Source: Apiospora phragmitis (Eukaryota; Ascomycota; Sordariomycetes; Amphisphaeriales; Apiosporaceae). Taken from it: a stretch of DNA of 64,000 nucleotides. Of the stretch, positions 1-11,993 are shown one piece after another. Both the position numbers and the translations under genes were made by a program. The notes below the pieces were generated by a model. That model had not been told where the DNA came from. It worked only from the letters and a program-made list of their open reading frames with translations, and ran no database searches. The stretch spans positions 248,001-312,000 of the forward strand of contig JAQQWL010000007.1 of NCBI GenBank assembly GCA_038363925.1. The letters are read 5' to 3'. Within the stretch, counting starts at the first letter, position 1. Every line of letters begins with the position of its first letter.

Positions 1-51
1 TCAACCGTTTGGTATTGTTCTCTCCTCTTTCACCGCCCATCGTTTGTTTGG

Positions 52-1137
52 ATGGAGGCATGGAGTTCCAACACCACCTGCCTGCCTACCTGGGCGGTAG
101 TGGTGGTGCCTTTTGTCGACGACAATGGTGAAACAGGGCTTTCTTTGATCAAGGGCCAGAGTGATCTGCTGCCTTTATACGGTGACGTCTTTGCGCTCAA
201 CACAAGCACATACAACACGGGCAAAGGCCATGAAACACTGCCTTTGTTCGAGCCAACGCTCTTAAAGCACCATGGCAGGCACTCAACTCTGGCGCGGGCC
301 GCATCGCTCTCTCGCCTCAGGAACCATCAGGTAAGTGTGCCCTTACGCAAAACCGCCGAAACAGCTAAAAGTACACAGTCACGAACAGCCAGCCAGTCCC
401 GAAAGATGATCCCGAGCCGGCCGTCGTCGTCGTCGTCTTCCTCCTCCGCCACAACCGCCTTCATGAGCTCCCCCATCAGCAAGAGCCCCCTCGCCTTCCA
501 CAATCGCCCCAAGAGCAGCAAGAGCCCCCTCACCGTCAAGAACAGCAACAGCCACAAGGGCAAGTCGTCGCCGCTTCGGTACCTGCCATCGACGCCGCCG
601 CCGCCGTCCAGCCGCAGCAGTGCCCGCCGGTCCACGCCGGTCCGGCCCCGCCCCTCCAAGACGCTGCCGCGGGCGCTCGAGAACGAGCTGCGGGTGCTCG
701 CCTTCGACTTCGGGGACGGCGCCTTCAGCGGGGACCCCACGCTCATCGTCGGCAACCCGGACACCAACTGCCACGCCGTCTTCTGGGCCAAGCCGGACCG
801 GACCGAGTTCGTCTTCCACCACGGCCGCCTGAAGGAGAAGGCCGACCCCTCCACCAAGTCCGTGTCCGCATCTACGTCTGGGTCAACGTCTGGATCGTTC
901 TTGAAAGAAGAAGAAACGACCAACGACGACAAGCAGTGCGGTTGCATGGTCCGGGGCGCGCCCGAGACCTCGACGCTCGACATCCCGCCGCGGCTCGACG
1001 AGTACCGCCTCGAGCTGATCCTGGGCATCGGCCGGAGCGGCATCAAGATGGAGCCCAAGCTGGCCGCCATGGTGGTCATGAAGCTGTTTCTGGGGATGGA
1101 GGTGCCCGAGGTGTTGCGCATGAGGCCCTCTTCATAG
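52..1137 (+). CDS. Hypothetical Ser/Pro-rich protein
   Basis: An open frame of 361 codons that I do not recognise. Residues from about 119 are very Ser/Pro/Lys-rich, with a poly-Ser run, then Arg/Pro-rich low complexity. A more ordered-looking C-terminal part (from about residue 210, containing LAFDFGDG and later DEYRLELILG) has normal composition and strong GC-rich third positions, which supports real coding. Translation may start at the ATG at 52 or at the ATG at 406. A good donor (GTAAGT at 331) and possible acceptors at 378 and 396 define a 48- or 66-nt in-frame segment, so splicing would remove residues without changing frame. The upstream part (52-330) could therefore be a separate first exon. 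No membrane segment or catalytic motif is visible. The antisense frame at 327-1193 is also open but looks like a composition shadow. Confidence 0.45.
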   Translation: MEAWSSNTTCLPTWAVVVVPFVDDNGETGLSLIKGQSDLLPLYGDVFALNTSTYNTGKGHETLPLFEPTLLKHHGRHSTLARAASLSRLRNHQVSVPLRKTAETAKSTQSRTASQSRKMIPSRPSSSSSSSSATTAFMSSPISKSPLAFHNRPKSSKSPLTVKNSNSHKGKSSPLRYLPSTPPPPSSRSSARRSTPVRPRPSKTLPRALENELRVLAFDFGDGAFSGDPTLIVGNPDTNCHAVFWAKPDRTEFVFHHGRLKEKADPSTKSVSASTSGSTSGSFLKEEETTNDDKQCGCMVRGAPETSTLDIPPRLDEYRLELILGIGRSGIKMEPKLAAMVVMKLFLGMEVPEVLRMRPSS

Positions 1138-2173
1138 AAAAGGCTGAGAGAACAATAAACAACAGTAGGTAGTTTCAATGGATCCCTGGTCACCCTATTA
1201 GCTCCTTAATCGGGATAATAGAGAAGACTATTTTCCAAATCCTTTATTTGATGAAAAGCAAGTACCGAGTGAAGCGAGGTTAGTTGTAGATATTGTCTGC
1301 CAAGTAGTGAACCTTAATGATGAGCTGTGGTTATCATTTGGTAACACGTATTTCGAGGGGAAACGGTTCAAAAGGAGGATCAATCCTAGTGGTAAATATC
1401 CTACTAGAATCTTACCCCGAAGGGCACACCCACGGAAGCGCTTTCAATAATTTTCCTCCCGTTAAAAGTGAGAGTATAAACAATCTTGAGGGATCAGGGA
1501 ATCCTTGTCAGGTAATTCCTAGTGCAACTTTGATTCCACATTCTTTTGCCTGTTTAAGTTGAACCGGGGGAACTGCGGTATGTGCAGCGCCACCCGCTAC
1601 CGCCGGTCAAGATCCGCCCGCCCTCCGGGACTCCGGGGGCGTGCCGGAAAAGCTTAAGAAGATATTTTGTACCATTCCTCCACGGTTCATGACACCTAAG
1701 ATAATCGTTATCTCTACTGACCCTGATGGCGAAGTAGTATTAGTGGTGGTGGTCGTAGCAGCAGCTGTCTATGACAAGTCCTATAATTATAAGATATTCG
1801 TCTATAAAGGATAGCAAGTGACTTATTTACTATTCGTATTTCAATATATCGAACAGACTATACCCCTCGAGTTCCAATACTGCTCTGGATTACTTTGTGG
1901 TTTGATGCAGCTGCGAAAGTCGTGCCGAAAAGCAATTGCCAAAGTTGTGCCGAAGAGCAACGGAAAGGGCTGATAGCTTGGCGGGTTTGGGTGTCAAAAA
2001 CTCAATATACCAATTTCTAACCATGGCGGATACTGGAGCTAGTTGTTGCTCATGTATGACCCTTTTTCCTAGACACCGCTCCCCGTAGCAAAACGAAGCT
2101 AGATACGAGCATTTCTCTATCGCCTGTGTTGCTCGGTCAGAGCTGTTATTTCACTTTACTCCGGTAATCAACT

Positions 2174-2243
2174 TTATAATAAAAGTGGTTGCCAGGCGGC
2201 AAACCTAATGTAATAATAAAAATGGTTGCCAGGTGGCAAACTT
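2174..2243. repeat. Short tandem duplication containing a hairpin
   Basis: Two diverged copies of a unit of about 35 bp lie side by side (about 2,176-2,210 and 2,213-2,243). Each has an ATAATAAAA lead followed by GGTTGCC, a 3-5 bp spacer and GGCAAAC, which can form a stem-loop. The copies differ mainly by transitions. Probably a scrap of a decayed element; no coding potential. Confidence 0.6.
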
Positions 2244-2346
2244 CAGACAACCAATATAGTAGAGACACACCCTATATAAGTACAAACACCCTACATAGGT
2301 ACATACGTGATACCTGATAACTTGAAAGTTCAGCAACCGCCTGTTG

Positions 2347-2490
2347 GCCCCTCTGGTTGGCGCGCGGGTTGACGAATCCGCAGCGCCGTAAAACGAAAAG
2401 GGCAAGCTATGGGTAAAACCCTGCGCGCGGGTTTTCGTAGGTCTGTTGTTCGAGTCCCGACGGGGGCTCCAGACTGAGCTTTTTGTCTTT
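2347..2490 (+). other. Degenerate tRNA-like / Pol III-type sequence
   Basis: Position 2,447 onward reads TGTTCGAGTCCCG, close to a tRNA B box, followed by GGGGGCTCC and then T-runs from about 2,480 like a Pol III terminator. About 100 bp upstream, GCCCCTC could pair with that 3' end in six of seven positions, and a possible anticodon arm (GCGGG...TCCGC) follows. The T-stem does not pair and the spacing is too long for a tRNA, so this is at best a pseudo-tRNA or SINE head. Confidence 0.25.
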
Positions 2491-4474
2491 TTCTCGCTCT
2501 TTTCACTTTTCGTTTCTTTGCCCTCTTTCTCCCATTCGTGCCCTCTGCCTCATTCTACGTACGGCTATACATGTGTGAAAGAACAGAACATATACGTACC
2601 AACCGATTCAATGGCTTCATTTATTTCTGGCCTTAACATTTTTTAAAATAGCTTGTTGTAACTTCTTACTGGACTTTACTGGCTAATGACGCCCGGGATG
2701 TAAGGTATTAGTTGAGTGATGGGCCGGTTCTAATTAGTGATACAAGGAGAACCACGTCAGCTCTCGGCCCCAAGAGAATCCCGAGTAGCCCAACCAGCCA
2801 TGCCCTAGAAAGGAGTATGAACCTGTGCGATAGGTAGAGGTTATACCTATCGGGACTTTCAGTCAACTGAGGTCATTGGAGAAACCGCCGGTTCGGCAAT
2901 TGTTGGGAAATAAAATGTCCGGAATCCCTGTCATTTCGGCACTTTTCGGAGTATTGCCGCTGAAATATAATAATATCGTGGGTCGTTAATAAACTATTTG
3001 CTCCGTTGGTAATATGTTCTCGCTGCAATAAGAGCATCGCCACCCCACGTGGGTTGCTTACCAACGGGGCGCCTGCATATTAGGGTGTTTTGTGTGTATG
3101 TAATTACATGCATTACTACATCTATCATCTTGCTTAGATCGACGCCCTACTTATCTACCTGCATGCTTACGTGAGATGAGGAAGGGGCAATCTTGGGGGC
3201 AGATAGCTCGACCCCACGATCTGCATGGCATGCCATGTTTGCTTCTTTCGGGCGGTGTTCCGATGGCAGCCCGCTGTCTAAAAAAGCAAATGGCAATTTT
3301 ATTGCGAATATACCATCACATATACACGCATTGTCACTTTTCATTTCGTCCCCACCCTGGAACAATGCAGAGCAGCTGCTCAAAACTCAAGGACGATGCG
3401 TTTAACAAGTACACTGCCACCTGTATTACGTCTCGGTGATGACTGCAAGGTATGCATCATTTTCCACAATTCATTAAACATTTTGTCGATCATCACACTC
3501 GCATTCTCTCTACGGCAGAAGTTTACCAATGCCTCATGTTCGTCCGTCCTGGGGGCTGTAGACAGCGTTCAGATGGAACAGCGGGGAAAAGGGGGAAGGA
3601 CAACGTCGCATGCATGCATTTCATGTGCGTCATCATTACAACCGGGATATGGTTGCGTTTATTTCGAACATGTAACTCTACAATACTACAATAGGATCCC
3701 TGAAAGTTTGTTAATTGACGGATACCGTTTCGGACCTCAGACGAAGTATTGAAAGACTATATTTGGGTAGGAAGTACATCGAACGTCCATTTGAAACATA
3801 AAAAAACAGAGGAATTACTACAATAAAAGCTGAACAGCTGTTATACGTTTCAGCACGCTAGAGGTATTGCAGACACATGAAATACCTGTACAAGGGCTCA
3901 CACACAAGGATATGAAATGGTCAAACTTTCAGGGGGGCGGGTGTATATGTAGGTAAACCAATCATCAGCGGGTTTACGTGGCGGCCAAAAGAGCAGCGTA
4001 TTGGTTCCGAAGCACTGGGTCGATCTATTCTTGTGTAGTGGTGGTGGCACGGTGCTAACTTAGCACTGATGAAAAGGACACCGCATTAGGAAGGTGAGAT
4101 GTTTGCTTGTAAACCACCAATCCCACTCCCGAGTTTGCACGCACTGCCTTCACGTGCAGGATAAGTCCCCATTGAATGGCTGGCTTCTCTGCTAGACCTC
4201 CTTGGGCAGTGGGCTAATCAAGGCCCGAATCGCAACGGATCAGCTGGCACCGGGATGGCTAGTCCAGGTCCAAGCAAACTTCGAATAGGAAATCTTGATC
4301 GTTGTATCCAATGAAATTCGTGGATCTATATCTAGATGACCATTAAATGTAAATATATGATAAAAGGTTGGTTGGTAAGCGAGCTAGACTGCAACTCTTA
4401 TTCAGTGCGTCTCTGGTCCTAAGCCCGTTGACCGTCCAGGGTTTCTTCGGGCTGTGTCCAAACATTCGACAAGC

Positions 4475-6490
4475 TTAGGCCTTCTGCTCGACGGCCACTT
4501 TCTCGTCACCCATGGGCTCCATGGCATGCTTCTCATCGCTGCCATGGCCGCCGAGACCGGAGATCATGGCAGTCAGTCCAATCTCGTGGTTGATCTCCTC
4601 CATGCGCTCGTAGTCCGCTTGAGCGGTACCGACGGATCCGAACACGACATCCTATAGTTAGATCGAGTTAGCCTATCCTCACTAGTAGCTTGAGAAAAGG
4701 GGAAAAGGGGGTCGAGGCTAGCTCGTAGCTTTTGTGGTTGCTGTTGGGTACATACCATCTCCTCGAGTGTCAATCGCTTAGTCTCAGGGACGTAGAACCA
4801 AATGAAAGCGGCGCCGATCGTAGTCAGGATACCGAAGAGCAAGTAGGTTCCGTAGCCAATCTTCTGAAGCAGATCAGGGGTAACTTGTCCGACAATGAAG
4901 TTGTTCATCTGGTCGATGGGTGTTAGCGTACATCACAGTTAATCGAGGCGGGAGGGGAAGATGGAGGAAATAATTTCAAAAAGGGACAGGAGTTGGTTAT
5001 CTTACCCAGTTACTCGAGGCACCAAGAGAAACACCGTAGGGGCGGATACTCAACGGCCAAACCTCGGCCACGAGAATCCAGGAGCAGGGTCCCCAGGAGT
5101 ATCCCGAAGTGGATGACGAAAAGCCACACCATGACGCACGCCGCCCAACCGGCCGCCCGCTGCTCCTGCCATCGCATCGAGTTCTTGGCCACCAGGATGG
5201 CGATGATGTAGTGGCACGACGCCATGCCAAGCGCTCCAATGGTCAAGACGGGCTTGCGGCCGAGGCGGTCGACATAGAGCACGGCGGGGATGGTGGCGAC
5301 GAACATGACGATCCCGACGACGCCGGTGGCGAGGAGACTGATCTCGGTGCCGTTGAGCCCAAGGCCCTGGAAGATCTGGGGCGCGTAGTACAGGATCGCG
5401 TTGATGCCGGTCCACTGCTGGAAGAACATGGTGACGCTGGCGACAATGACGCGCTTGAACATGGGCTTAGTCTTGAAGAGGGCGCCGATGGCGACGAACT
5501 GCAGCTTGAAGATGTTCCAGTTGGTCGGCTCGCGCAAGTGCGGGAACATCTCGGCGACGGAGCGCTTCTCGAACAGCGACTGCGCCTTGATCTCGAGGAA
5601 CTCGAGCTCGACCAGCTCGTGGTCCTCGGGCAGGCCGCGGAGGTCGGCGAGGTTCTTGCGCGCCTCGCCCTCGCGGCCGTGGTGGATGAGCCAGCGCGGC
5701 GAGAAGGGCATGAAGATCATGCCAATAAAAAGTAGCAGGGCCGGCGCGAGCTGCAGGCAGATGGGCACGAGCCAGGCCGCGTCCTTCTGCTCCCCCAGCG
5801 TCACGCCGCCGATGTAGTTGGTGCCGTAGTCGATCCAGAAGGAGACCATGATGCCGAACGTGATGGCCAGCTGCTGCAGCGCGACGAGCGCGCCGCGGAC
5901 CTCGGGCGGCGCGACCTCGCTGTTGTAGATGGGCACGATCATGGCCAGGCTGCCGACGCCCATACCGGTGATGAACCGGCCGCCGAGGATGCCGTGGTAG
6001 GTGCTGCTCTGCGCCGTGGCCTGGATGATGACGCCGATCACGAACACGGTCGTGGCCACCAAAATACCGTACTTTCTGGAAATGGACTCGGCGAGGAAAC
6101 CGGACAGTAAGGTGCCAATCCAGGCGCCGAGCTCGAGAATGGCAGTGAGCCATCCCTTCTTGGTCTGGTCCGCTGTGGGGTCGAGAGGAGCGTATTCACC
6201 CATGTCTTGGCTACTGTTAGTGTACATTCACTACGTGCTTCCCGACTCGACCACAGTCCCCATGGAAGAGAGAAGATGAACTTACGCTGCTCAAAGGCGG
6301 GCATCGTGAGGAGACCCGAGAACATTCCTTGGTTGTAGCCGTACAGAACACCACCGATACAGGCGAAGGCGGCGATGCGGAACACCTTGAAGTTCTTCAC
6401 CAGGGCCATCGGGCCACTTTTACCCATGAGGTTCTGGCGACGCTTCAGGGCGGCATCGTAGAGCGCCGCTCCGGTATCTGCCGCGACCAT
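4475..6490 (-). CDS. MFS sugar porter (hexose transporter-like), frameshifted
   Basis: Four exons on the minus strand encode about 577 residues of a 12-helix sugar porter of the plasma membrane. Introns are 6206-6284, 4909-5005 and 4652-4755, all with good donors and GCTAAC-type branch points in the last two. Diagnostic pieces are GGVLYGYNQGMFSG in helix 1, SPRWLIHHGR at the end of helix 6, QQWTGINAILYYAP in helix 7, VDRLGRKP between helices 8 and 9, and PETKRLTLEEMD after helix 12. The start is the ATG at 6490. One extra base in the run at 5103-5105 (CCC on the plus strand) breaks the frame between FVIHFG and YSWGPCSW; as read, translation stops at 5010, before the last helices. With that base removed every exon joins in phase. 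The family transports hexoses or related polyols by proton symport; the substrate cannot be told from sequence. Confidence 0.9.
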
Positions 6491-8707
6491 AATGGGCAAC
6501 GGATATTTTGCTTTTCTTTTCCTTAGTAGTAACAGCGCACCCTTAGGTGGAGATCTTGTTGACCCAAGGTCTGTTTCTTGGCTGAGAGTGTGCGGCAGGA
6601 GGCGACGACGATCCGACCCAGCAGAGTGGGCGAGCAGGTGCAATATTAAGTAGGTGTGCCTGGGGGGTGGCTGGGGAAAAGGGGGAGAGCTCAACGGAGC
6701 AATTGCAGAAGGGATGTCCCGTAATATATAACGTTCTGCGGTTCCCGTCACTTAGGTAGGATCCGCGATGCAGGCCCAGAGAGGTCAGCACACCCAATTC
6801 TTCACTTGGGGCTAGCTAGCCTGGTGCGGAGAAATCTGACATTGAACGGTCTGGAATGCAGGGCACTCGAAGCCGAAGCGACCTTCCGCGCAAATCACAT
6901 TGGCTGGCGAGGCACCCCACGAAACAGGCGACCCATGCAACCATATGGGTCCAGAAGCTCCTCTTGCATATGGCTGGGGGTCGGGGTATTGGATAAATGG
7001 CAACGCGGAACCCTGGCATTGAGACACCACATGGTCTCTTCCCAAGCTGAACGGCCGGCCTCTGGCTCTGGGAACTGCTGCTGCTCTCTTGACCGCCGTC
7101 TGACGCCGAGAATGTTGTGCCGTGTGATGGGTTGATGTGATGGCATGCTCGTGTCATTTTCCATGACGGGCTTGTCCGGAAGTGCTCTTGGGTAGTGACT
7201 GCATCCCTTCGACCTCCCGTATTGAAGAGAGAGAAAAAGCTTGTTGCGGACTTTGCCCGGTAGTGTGAGTCGCTATCGGTAATACACCCGAAATCTCCAG
7301 CGCCCAATGCGGGGAGGATTTGGAGAAAATATGGAGGCGATTGCGGAGGAGAACCCACTGAACCCCAGGCTCCAGAACTGCCCAGGAGTCTCTGAGCCCA
7401 CTATCGGTCTATTTTACCCCCCTGGGGTTTGTGGTACAGTGGTGGGTCTCCCTCCTCTTTCCATTTAGCCTGAATGCAAATAACCAAAACACTACCCTTG
7501 CCCGGTTCTATCCAAGACCAGAAGAGTCAAGACTGAAAAGACCCAGGACCTGAGTGGAATTGGGGAAATCAAAGATCGCAATTTCTGACGTGGAAGAAGT
7601 TGCCCGTAGATCGGGCCTTTTCCCATGTCGGACTGCGTAGCATGCGGGTAGGCCATCATGAAGGTATCGGGTCATTGGACGGCCATCACCAATGGCCGAT
7701 ATTTCCTGGGGCATCCCGACGGGCGCTCGTTTACTAGTGGCAGGCATGGGCAAATGACAGTCACCGCTCCAGCTGCAGAAAGTCGGGCCTATTGCCAAGA
7801 TCACCATCATGAAGTAAGCATTTGGCACACCCTAAAGCCGTACATGAGATCTGACAAAGTCAAGATACCACACAAGCCCCAAACATCGGCCACCCGGTTG
7901 GAGGGTAGCAGCAACGCTGGAAGGTGAGGCTGGCTTGCTAGAGGCTGATCTTCGGTCCCGGGTGTGAACAAGCGTCGCACTGCCGATCTTTGAGCCGTTC
8001 GCGATCAACTACTGCCCATAGTCCATTGAACTAGCTGGGTAAATACATCTCTCCTTTTGGGCGAGAGGATACCAGCTCCTATCAAGCACACCCGTTCTGC
8101 CTATTCAGTAAGGCCCACTAGCGCAGAGGCTTAGGCTCTCCATAGGACATACTCGTTAGTTTTCATCGGTGATAATCTTGTAAAAGCGGTATCCCGTAGA
8201 ATGAGTCCCCAGTCCAGCGCGGCAGGCGGGTTATCTCTTAGGTACCCGTGCGACCCGCATCGACGGACGGGAGCGATGGTGTACGGTGACTGATTCTTTC
8301 AAGATGTTCTTGACAATTCGACATGAATGGTAAGATGAAATAGCCTTGATTACGGTGAATGTGCCATGAGTTTCGCATGTTCGTATGCTATCTCTTGCCA
8401 GCCATCTTCCAAAACATTGGCATAGATGTAAAAGTTCTATTTTGTCGTACGGAGTACGTTCAGATCCAGAATCGATAAAAAGCAAGCTTGCCCGGACAGG
8501 TCGGGGTGGGCCAGGCAGGCACCCGAGCACCGTGGCAAGCGTGGCGAGTAACTGGCTTGAACGGAACCCTCTGTTTGCCTTTCAGCATCCACATTAAACT
8601 TTTGATAGACCTATCGACCTGGATTTCATCGAACACTATTTCCCGAAATGAAATGATCATACTTGAATCCTACTTTCAATCCTGATTCGTCTAATGAGGT
8701 AGCCAAG
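6491..8707. other. Divergent intergenic region
   Basis: Promoter space between the minus-strand sugar transporter and the plus-strand kinase pseudogene. A TATA-like run (TATATAAC on the plus strand near 6,725) lies about 235 bp upstream of the transporter start. Several open frames here (for example on the minus strand at 6,816-7,358) have no conserved motif and no gene-like composition; I consider them chance. Confidence 0.55.
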
Positions 8708-9283
8708 ATGAGCAATTCAGGGCCACAGAAGCTGCTGATTCAGATGTCGGGCGCGCCAGGCGGAGGGAAAAGCACCATGGCAAGGCTGCTCCAGCGTTCA
8801 ATTGGCGGCCTGGTCCTCGACCACGACATCATTCGATCATCGCTCCTGGAAGACTACAGCAACGTCCCTTTTGACCAGGTTGCCAGAAGCGCGTATCGGC
8901 TCCAATGGGCCATGGCCGAACAGGCGGTCAAGCAAGGGTTGATTGTCATCGTAGACAGCGTCTGCAACTACCAAGAGGCGCTCGATCAGGGCTCCGCACT
9001 CGCTAAGACTCACGGCTATGCCTACTGGTATGTCGAGTGCAGGGTCGAGGATCTTACGCTGCTCGACGAGAGACTGCGCACCAGAAAGCCCATGAGGAGT
9101 TAGTGAACAGGAATCAATTGCCCGCCTGCTGGCGCTAGCAGCTCTGGCCGGAGCGAAGACGTGCTGAGGAAGAGGATGGCAAATCCCTGCCGTCCAGAAA
9201 ACAACGTTGTCATCGTAGACACGACGACTGGCTGCCTGGATGCAATTCTGGATGAGGTTCTCGAGCGGATACAAGGCCCTTGA
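8708..9283 (+). pseudogene. P-loop (AAA_33-type) kinase-like pseudogene with tandem stops
   Basis: A single-exon frame of about 191 positions from the ATG at 8708. It has a Walker A motif SGAPGGGKST near residue 12, a DHDIIRSSL segment, and a VIVDSVCNY strand typical of small fungal P-loop kinases (AAA_33, related to zeta-toxin and chloramphenicol-phosphotransferase folds). At 9101-9106 two consecutive stops, TAG TGA, interrupt it. The same frame then continues with TGINCPP and NPCRPENNVVIVDTTT, which is the normal C-terminal half. In relatives this place reads Gln-Arg followed by Thr-Gly, so CAG CGA changed to TAG TGA by two C-to-T changes is the simplest history. The substrate of this family is unknown. 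If transcribed as read, the product is 131 residues and lacks the C-terminal half. Confidence 0.75.
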
Positions 9284-11993
9284 GGTCAGCGCCGAAGTGA
9301 ATGATGGGTGGGTCTTTTCTTCTCCTTCGTTGTAGATGGCAGGCCATCTCAGCTGATTTTACATAAGAGTGAAAGAAACTCGGAATAACGACGGGATGAC
9401 AAGGACTCCGGGCCAAATCTACGTTGGTGATTGCCAGGGCGCCAAATCCCGCTGGTCCAGGATACCTCTGAGAGGTACGAACACACCTAGGTCAAGAAGA
9501 AAGGCGCAGGCCGACGGATCGGATGCAAGCCCATCATCAGTCTGCGGTTCCGGCGCGGTAGCTCGTCTGTCACTTCCCAAGGATGGGCTGTTTCGTGCGC
9601 GGCTGATGAAACGGGGCGAACAGCGCACTCAGGCACTCTCCGAGGTGGATCTAGATCTTAGTTGAGGAAAGCAATCCGTGCAGACGAAGAAATGTCAATT
9701 GAGCGATGCACGCCTATCGATTTTCTGGCGGGCGGTTGCAACAAGCGTTAATGAGGAGCTGAATACCGATTTAGTAATTGCAGGCGCGCATGGTGAAACA
9801 TGAAATTGGGTAGTGCATGCATGGCAAATAAGGTTCGGTGCCGTTATGCTGGTGATGGTGAGATGGATGGCAAGATGGCAAGATGGCAGATGAACCGGTG
9901 ATGAACTGTTCGGCTTCAAGGGGTGGATCCTACCCGCAAATAATGGGGGCAGAAAAGAGGGAGGAGGGGTTCGCGCGCGATCGGAAAGCAGCGCAACGGT
10001 TCTCGCTCAAGCGCTGCTGATCTTCAACTGTCTTTCTGCTTTCTGTCCTTCAGCGGCGCCTATCCGTCCTTCGTTTCGCCAGAAGCTGGAGTTGGGCAAA
10101 ATACCTACGAGCATGTCTATTTCTAGCACCGTTAAAGTATTTGATCCAACAAGCAGAGATACTGCCAACTTCAAACAAAGTCCATTTGATGTTCCAACGC
10201 AGCGACTGGCAAATGTCTCTCCCTCTGACGAATAGAGATTGGACCAATGCCCCTTCTACGTTTTCTTTTCTCACGTGACGAGCAGCGCTGGTGGACGGTG
10301 AGTTTGCTCCATGATGACATTAATGGCGGACACCTCTGTCGCTTTTCATCAAATGTCCCTTTGCCCATTAATATCCCCAGATCGACTGTGATTCTAACCC
10401 TAAGCGGCATGGTATTAAAGTCGTGGTTGCCTCAATGAGCGAACAGCCCGGTGTTGGTGCTGTTTTTCTTGCGATTTAGACGCGCGCCTCCAAGCAGAGC
10501 CACTTCTTAATTTGGACTCAGTCCTGTGCCCAGCCAATCCGACGCCGGCTTTCCCGCCCGCCCGTCTTCAATTGTTTCTTTTCCCTTGTAACCTCGATCT
10601 TTTAACACACCAGACTCCGAAGTAAGGGGCAGAGAGACGGACAGAGCAGAAATGGGGGCTTCTGGGGCCAAAGGAATCAAGCGCCAGTAGCCCCTCCGTT
10701 GTTTTTTTCTGCTGCTACCCGAGACCTTCTCATCATGGAGGAGGATTCTTTGCTGGGGATCTCGACTCAAGCTTCTGGGGGCCACCACAAGAGAGACATT
10801 CCAGACCGAGAGGGAGAGCTCCTCCTACCTACCTACCTGCCTCAGCATTGTTCATTGCACTCCATCAAATGGACATGATCTGATTTTGTTGGCACTTCGG
10901 TCGCCAGTGTGACGCCTGCGCCATATTGCTTGCTGCCAACGCACAGCACACCTTCTTCCAAGTCGAGTGGTTAGGTCCTCGCAATCGCACGTGGACGGGA
11001 AAGCTTCACTACAAGGTAGCGAACTGCCCGTCTAAGCCATCCTTGTATGCCATCCTGAAGAATGAGGTTGTTGCCGTTGGGGAATTTCCTTTTTACCAAT
11101 TCCAAGCGTGTGGCTCTTGTCTGGTGGCCCGATGGAGATTAGCTTCATCCTGTGCCCTCCTCCCGCATTGCATACACACGCTCTACACCCACCTCCGTCC
11201 CACTTTGCCATGATCGTCAAGGCTGGCGGCTACTGATACCAACTGCAGTCTGGTACTATTTTTGATCAGCATCATGCTGTACACAGCTTCGCTCGGTTCA
11301 TATTTCTCTCTCTCCACCCCCTGGGCCTTTTAGGTTCTGATTCTGTAGCCGCCCTCGATGCCATGCCGGGCCATCTTTCCTAACCGCCCAACACCAGACA
11401 GCCGCTACCCCAGCGACGCGCTCAACCAATATCAACCCTCTCTGAGCTGCCTATCCGCTCATTCAGACACAGTCTCTCCGTTTCAGCATCTTTCCTGCAG
11501 TCCATGACTAGAGTCTTGCCTTCATCGAGCCTGGTAGCTCTGTTTCAGATCCACCGCCCCGAACCTGTCTGCAGCATCCAAACCAACGAGTTTCACTGCG
11601 CTACTGGCTGTCATTGTGCGAACAGCTTCACGTATAAAGAGTCGCGTCCACTTTGTGACCCGTCCCGCTTGGTCGCCTTCCCCTCCTGGACCTCTTTCGC
11701 TACAGCATCAACGACCCGGTTCCTTTCGTATCGTTTCTCTCTGTCTCATCTTATAGTTCCTTGCCATTTTCCTTGCCCCGTTCGTTTCATCTCCTGGCTT
11801 CATTCGTTTGATACGATTTGTCCTCGGTGATTCCGTCTTCTTTCCCATCTGTGGCAACCTCCCAGCTTGGCGCCAGACCGGACACACGCACACACACACG
11901 CACACATTGCCCAGCTGTCGCTAATTGTAATACACTTGCTGGAGCTGAAACATATTACTACTCCTCCCTTATATCCACCATACGTTCTTCACC
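9284..11993. other. Intergenic; long pyrimidine-rich leader of the Myb-like gene
   Basis: No gene seen in 2.7 kb. From about 11,300 the plus strand becomes C/T-rich, as in promoters and 5' leaders of highly regulated fungal genes. A CA microsatellite sits at 11,881-11,905. Short frames here are not supported. Confidence 0.5.
11881..11905. repeat. CA microsatellite
   Basis: An interrupted (CA)n run in the probable 5' leader of the Myb-like gene, about 90 bp upstream of its ATG. Confidence 0.8.

Larger units (their letters stand above)
1138..4474. other. Gene-free, repeat-bearing interval
   Basis: More than 3.3 kb with no convincing gene. About 1,200-1,850 is AT-richer than the flanks and holds a short GC-rich island near 1,600-1,650; open stretches there match nothing I know. 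A short duplicated hairpin lies at 2,174-2,243 and a tRNA-like relic at 2,347-2,490. The remainder to 4,474 holds only short shadow frames and the 3' flank of the sugar transporter. Confidence 0.6.

Noticed and set aside
327..1193. 288-codon minus-strand open frame opposite the first gene
   Set aside because: It is the antisense of a GC-rich, Ser-rich frame, has no motif, and its third positions do not show the gene-like pattern.
2447..2471. A functional tRNA gene
   Set aside because: The T-stem does not pair and the distance between acceptor halves is about 124 nt with no fitting D-arm; recorded only as a relic.
5109..5735. 208-codon plus-strand frame across the sugar transporter
   Set aside because: Antisense shadow of a conserved transporter exon with charged, repetitive composition.
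6816..7358. 180-codon minus-strand frame upstream of the transporter
   Set aside because: No family features, no good start context, overlapped by several other frames of similar length.
8708..9283. An intron removing the tandem stops in the kinase gene
   Set aside because: The only GT...AG pair enclosing just the stops is about 12 nt, too short to splice, and no conserved residues are missing.
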